Shown: positions 31,051-33,002 of the stretch, one piece after another
How positions within the stretch are numbered: the stretch's first letter is position 1
How the letters are laid out: each line of letters starts with the position of its first letter
Assembly: GCA_946188155.1 (NCBI GenBank)
Contig: CAMHUC010000043.1
Span: forward strand, 1 to 33,002
Length of the DNA stretch: 33,002 nt
Direction: 5' to 3'
Source: an uncultured bacterium
GTDB taxonomy: Bacteria > Bacteroidota > Bacteroidia > Bacteroidales > Bacteroidaceae
Program-made: the position numbers and the translations under genes
Notes under the pieces: generated by a model
What the model was told of the DNA's origin: nothing
Databases searched by the model: none
Seen by the model: the letters and a program-made list of their open reading frames with translations, nothing else

Positions 31051-33002
31051 TTAGTTCTTGTAATTTCGGGTTTGTACCTTAATAGCCTCATACTCCAGCG
31101 GCTCCTTGATGAGTTCGGGCTCGTTACCCTTGCCCTTGTACTCCCAGCAGCCTACGTAGAAGTAGTTCTCGTCGTCGCGCTTAGCCTCGCCTTCCTCCGT
31201 CTGGTATTCCTCGCGGAAGTGGCCACCACAGCTCTCATTACGAGAGAGGGCATCGAATGCCACGAGCTGACCCATGGTGAAGAAGTCACGGAGGTGGATA
31301 GCCTTGTCAAGCTCTACGTTCAGACCCTCCTTCGTGCCAGGAACGAAGAGGTTGGTATCGAACTCCTTCTCGAGTTCGTGCATCTTCTTCAGACCCGTCT
31401 TCAGGCCCTCAGCGGTGCGACCCATACCTACATACTCCCACATGATGTGACCCAGTTCCTTATGGATAGAATCAACCGAACGCTTACCCTTGATGTTCAT
31501 CAGACGATCGATCTCTGCGTTGACAGCCTTCTCGGCAGCATCAAACTCGGGACGGTCTGTAGGAATCTTCGGCCAAACAGCCTGATCAGCCAGATAGTTC
31601 TGGATGGTGTAAGGCAGCACGAAGTAACCATCGGCCAGACCCTGCATCAGCGCCGAAGCACCCAGACGGTTGGCACCGTGGTCAGAGAAGTTACACTCAC
31701 CGATAGCGAAGAGGCCAGGGATAGTGGTCTGCAGCTCGTAGTCCACCCAGATACCACCCATCGTGTAGTGGATGGCGGGATAGATCATCATCGGCTTGTA
31801 GTACTTCACGCCGTTGATCTCGTTGGCTACATCGCCAGGGAATACATCGGTGATCTCCTCATACATCTCGAACAGGTTGCCATAACGCTGCATGATGACA
31901 TCGAGACCGAGACGGTTGATAGACTCCGAGAAATCGAGGAACACAGCCAGACCCGTGTTGTTGACACCGAAGCCCTTGTCACAGCGCTCCTTGGCGGCAC
32001 GCGATGCAACGTCACGAGGCACGAGGTTACCGAATGCCGGATAGCGGCGCTCCAGATAGTAGTCGCGATCCTCCTCGGGAATCTCCCAACCCTGCTTCGT
32101 ACCAGCCTGCAGAGCCTTGGCATCCTCCAGCTTCTTAGGAACCCAGATACGTCCGTCGTTACGCAGCGACTCAGACATCAGCGTCAGCTTAGACTGCTTG
32201 TCGCCATGAACGGGGATACAAGTGGGGTGAATCTGCACGTAAGAGGGATTAGCAAAGTAAGCACCCTTGCGATAGCACTGAACGGCAGCCGTACAGTTGC
32301 AACCCATAGCGTTGGTAGAGAGGAAGTAAGTGTTACCATAACCACCAGTAGCGATGACCACAGCGTTGGCAGAGAAACGCTCCAGCTTACCCGTTACCAG
32401 GTTCTTGGCGATGATACCACGAGCGCGTCCGTCGACGATCACCACATCCTCCATCTCGTAGCGCGTATACAGCTTTACCTTCTTGGCCTGCACCTGAGCA
32501 CTCAGCGAAGAGTAAGCACCGAGCAGCAACTGCTGACCCGTCTGACCCTTGGCATAGAACGTACGGCTCACCTGTGCACCACCGAACGAACGGTTGGCCA
32601 GCATACCGCCATACTCACGGGCAAAGGGCACACCCTGAGCCACACACTGGTCGATGATATTATTGCTGACCTCAGCCAGACGATAAACGTTAGCCTCACG
32701 GGCACGGTAGTCACCACCCTTCACGGTGTCGTAGAACAGACGATACACCGAGTCACCATCGTTCTGATAGCACTTGGCGGCATTGATACCACCCTGGGCG
32801 GCGATAGAGTGCGCACGGCGGGGTGAGTCCTGAATGCACAGGTTGATCACGTTGAAGCCCATCTCACCGAGCGAGGCAGCAGCCGATGCGCCAGCCAGAC
32901 CGGTACCAACCACAATCACATCCAACTTCAACTTGTTCTTCGGGTTGACCAGACGCTGATGAGCCTTATATTCCTTCCATTTCTCAGGCACTGGTCCTGC
33001 AG
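31051..33002 (-). CDS. frdA: Fumarate reductase / succinate dehydrogenase flavoprotein subunit (5' end off window)
   Basis: Partial at its N-terminus: the frame runs on to the window edge (AGPVPEKW), matching the usual Bacteroidetes opening PAGPLAEKW, so the GTG at 32991 is not the real start. Clear features are the FAD-binding [12 protein letters not shown], the histidine region [15 protein letters not shown] for covalent flavin, HPTCIPVHG, and [17 protein letters not shown]. The flavoprotein carries out succinate/fumarate interconversion on the cytoplasmic side of the membrane and is coupled to frdB. At least 646 residues. Confidence 0.96.
   Translation of the reverse strand, partial: AGPVPEKWKEYKAHQRLVNPKNKLKLDVIVVGTGLAGASAAASLGEMGFNVINLCIQDSPRRAHSIAAQGGINAAKCYQNDGDSVYRLFYDTVKGGDYRAREANVYRLAEVSNNIIDQCVAQGVPFAREYGGMLANRSFGGAQVSRTFYAKGQTGQQLLLGAYSSLSAQVQAKKVKLYTRYEMEDVVIVDGRARGIIAKNLVTGKLERFSANAVVIATGGYGNTYFLSTNAMGCNCTAAVQCYRKGAYFANPSYVQIHPTCIPVHGDKQSKLTLMSESLRNDGRIWVPKKLEDAKALQAGTKQGWEIPEEDRDYYLERRYPAFGNLVPRDVASRAAKERCDKGFGVNNTGLAVFLDFSESINRLGLDVIMQRYGNLFEMYEEITDVFPGDVANEINGVKYYKPMMIYPAIHYTMGGIWVDYELQTTIPGLFAIGECNFSDHGANRLGASALMQGLADGYFVLPYTIQNYLADQAVWPKIPTDRPEFDAAEKAVNAEIDRLMNIKGKRSVDSIHKELGHIMWEYVGMGRTAEGLKTGLKKMHELEKEFDTNLFVPGTKEGLNVELDKAIHLRDFFTMGQLVAFDALSRNESCGGHFREEYQTEEGEAKRDDENYFYVGCWEYKGKGNEPELIKEPLEYEAIKVQTRNYKN

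Noticed and set aside
30943..32826. Plus-strand open frame of more than 600 codons opposite frdA
   Set aside because: It mirrors a highly conserved flavoprotein gene and shows only low-complexity leucine- and valine-rich sequence.

Overview
The window looks like a chromosome segment from a Bacteroidota bacterium, most likely Prevotella-like (Prevotellaceae). The reasons are: many starts are preceded by the Bacteroidetes promoter pattern TTTG-N19/20-TAnnTTTG with no clear Shine-Dalgarno; the FrdA/SdhA and FrdB/SdhB proteins are of Bacteroidetes type; and the secreted phosphatase ends in a short C-terminal tail typical of this group. The genus is an inference. Coding regions are mostly GC-rich, with two clear AT-rich intrusions: the middle of the methyltransferase gene, and a block at about 24.5-30.2 kb. 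No rRNA, tRNA or CRISPR array was recognised.

Layout. 1-1063: a mosaic of inverted repeats around an orphan promoter, then AT-rich sequence without a gene. 1064-2344 (-): a GNAT acetyltransferase fused to MurNAc-6-phosphate etherase. 2470-3446 (-): a three-gene cassette (DUF3791, DUF3990 ADP-ribosyltransferase-like, small third gene). 3689-7753 (+): a tight four-gene operon of SNF2 helicase, AlkZ-related protein, NUDIX hydrolase and MGMT-type protein, probably for DNA repair or maintenance. 7796-15493: a type III-like restriction-modification locus, consisting of a long structured leader, a Res-like helicase, a small oppositely oriented gene, a beta-class Mod methyltransferase, and an EVE/PUA-like HNH nuclease translationally coupled to Mod. 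15600-17504: a secreted histidine acid phosphatase and a broken second copy of the AlkZ-related gene. 17528-19552 (-): a membrane histidine-kinase-like protein with a degenerate kinase core. 19.6-20.6 kb: gene remnants (AraC family, IS110-like). 20.6-24.5 kb: an AlkD-like protein, a SIMPL-domain protein and a pRiA4b ORF-3/SEC-C protein. 24.5-30.2 kb: an accessory block with a HepT/DUF2442 remnant, a second ART-like cassette, a Fic protein, a lipoprotein, a membrane protein and a DUF2442 protein. 30.2 kb to the end (-): frdB and frdA, the latter running off the window.

Two non-coding systems stand out. First, a repeat of about 80 bp made of two consecutive hairpins occurs six times, always in the same orientation and always between genes. 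It punctuates the accessory block and sits at the same distance (72-73 bp) upstream of both ART-like cassettes. Second, two 5' leaders, one before the Res-like helicase and one before the membrane protein at 28263-29543, share an apical stem-loop sequence. In both, one internal arm can pair either with an upstream arm (a long rod) or with a downstream arm followed by a T-tract (a terminator-like hairpin). This is the logic of a transcription attenuator or riboswitch. Neither was recognised as a named RNA family, and both deserve a covariance-model search.
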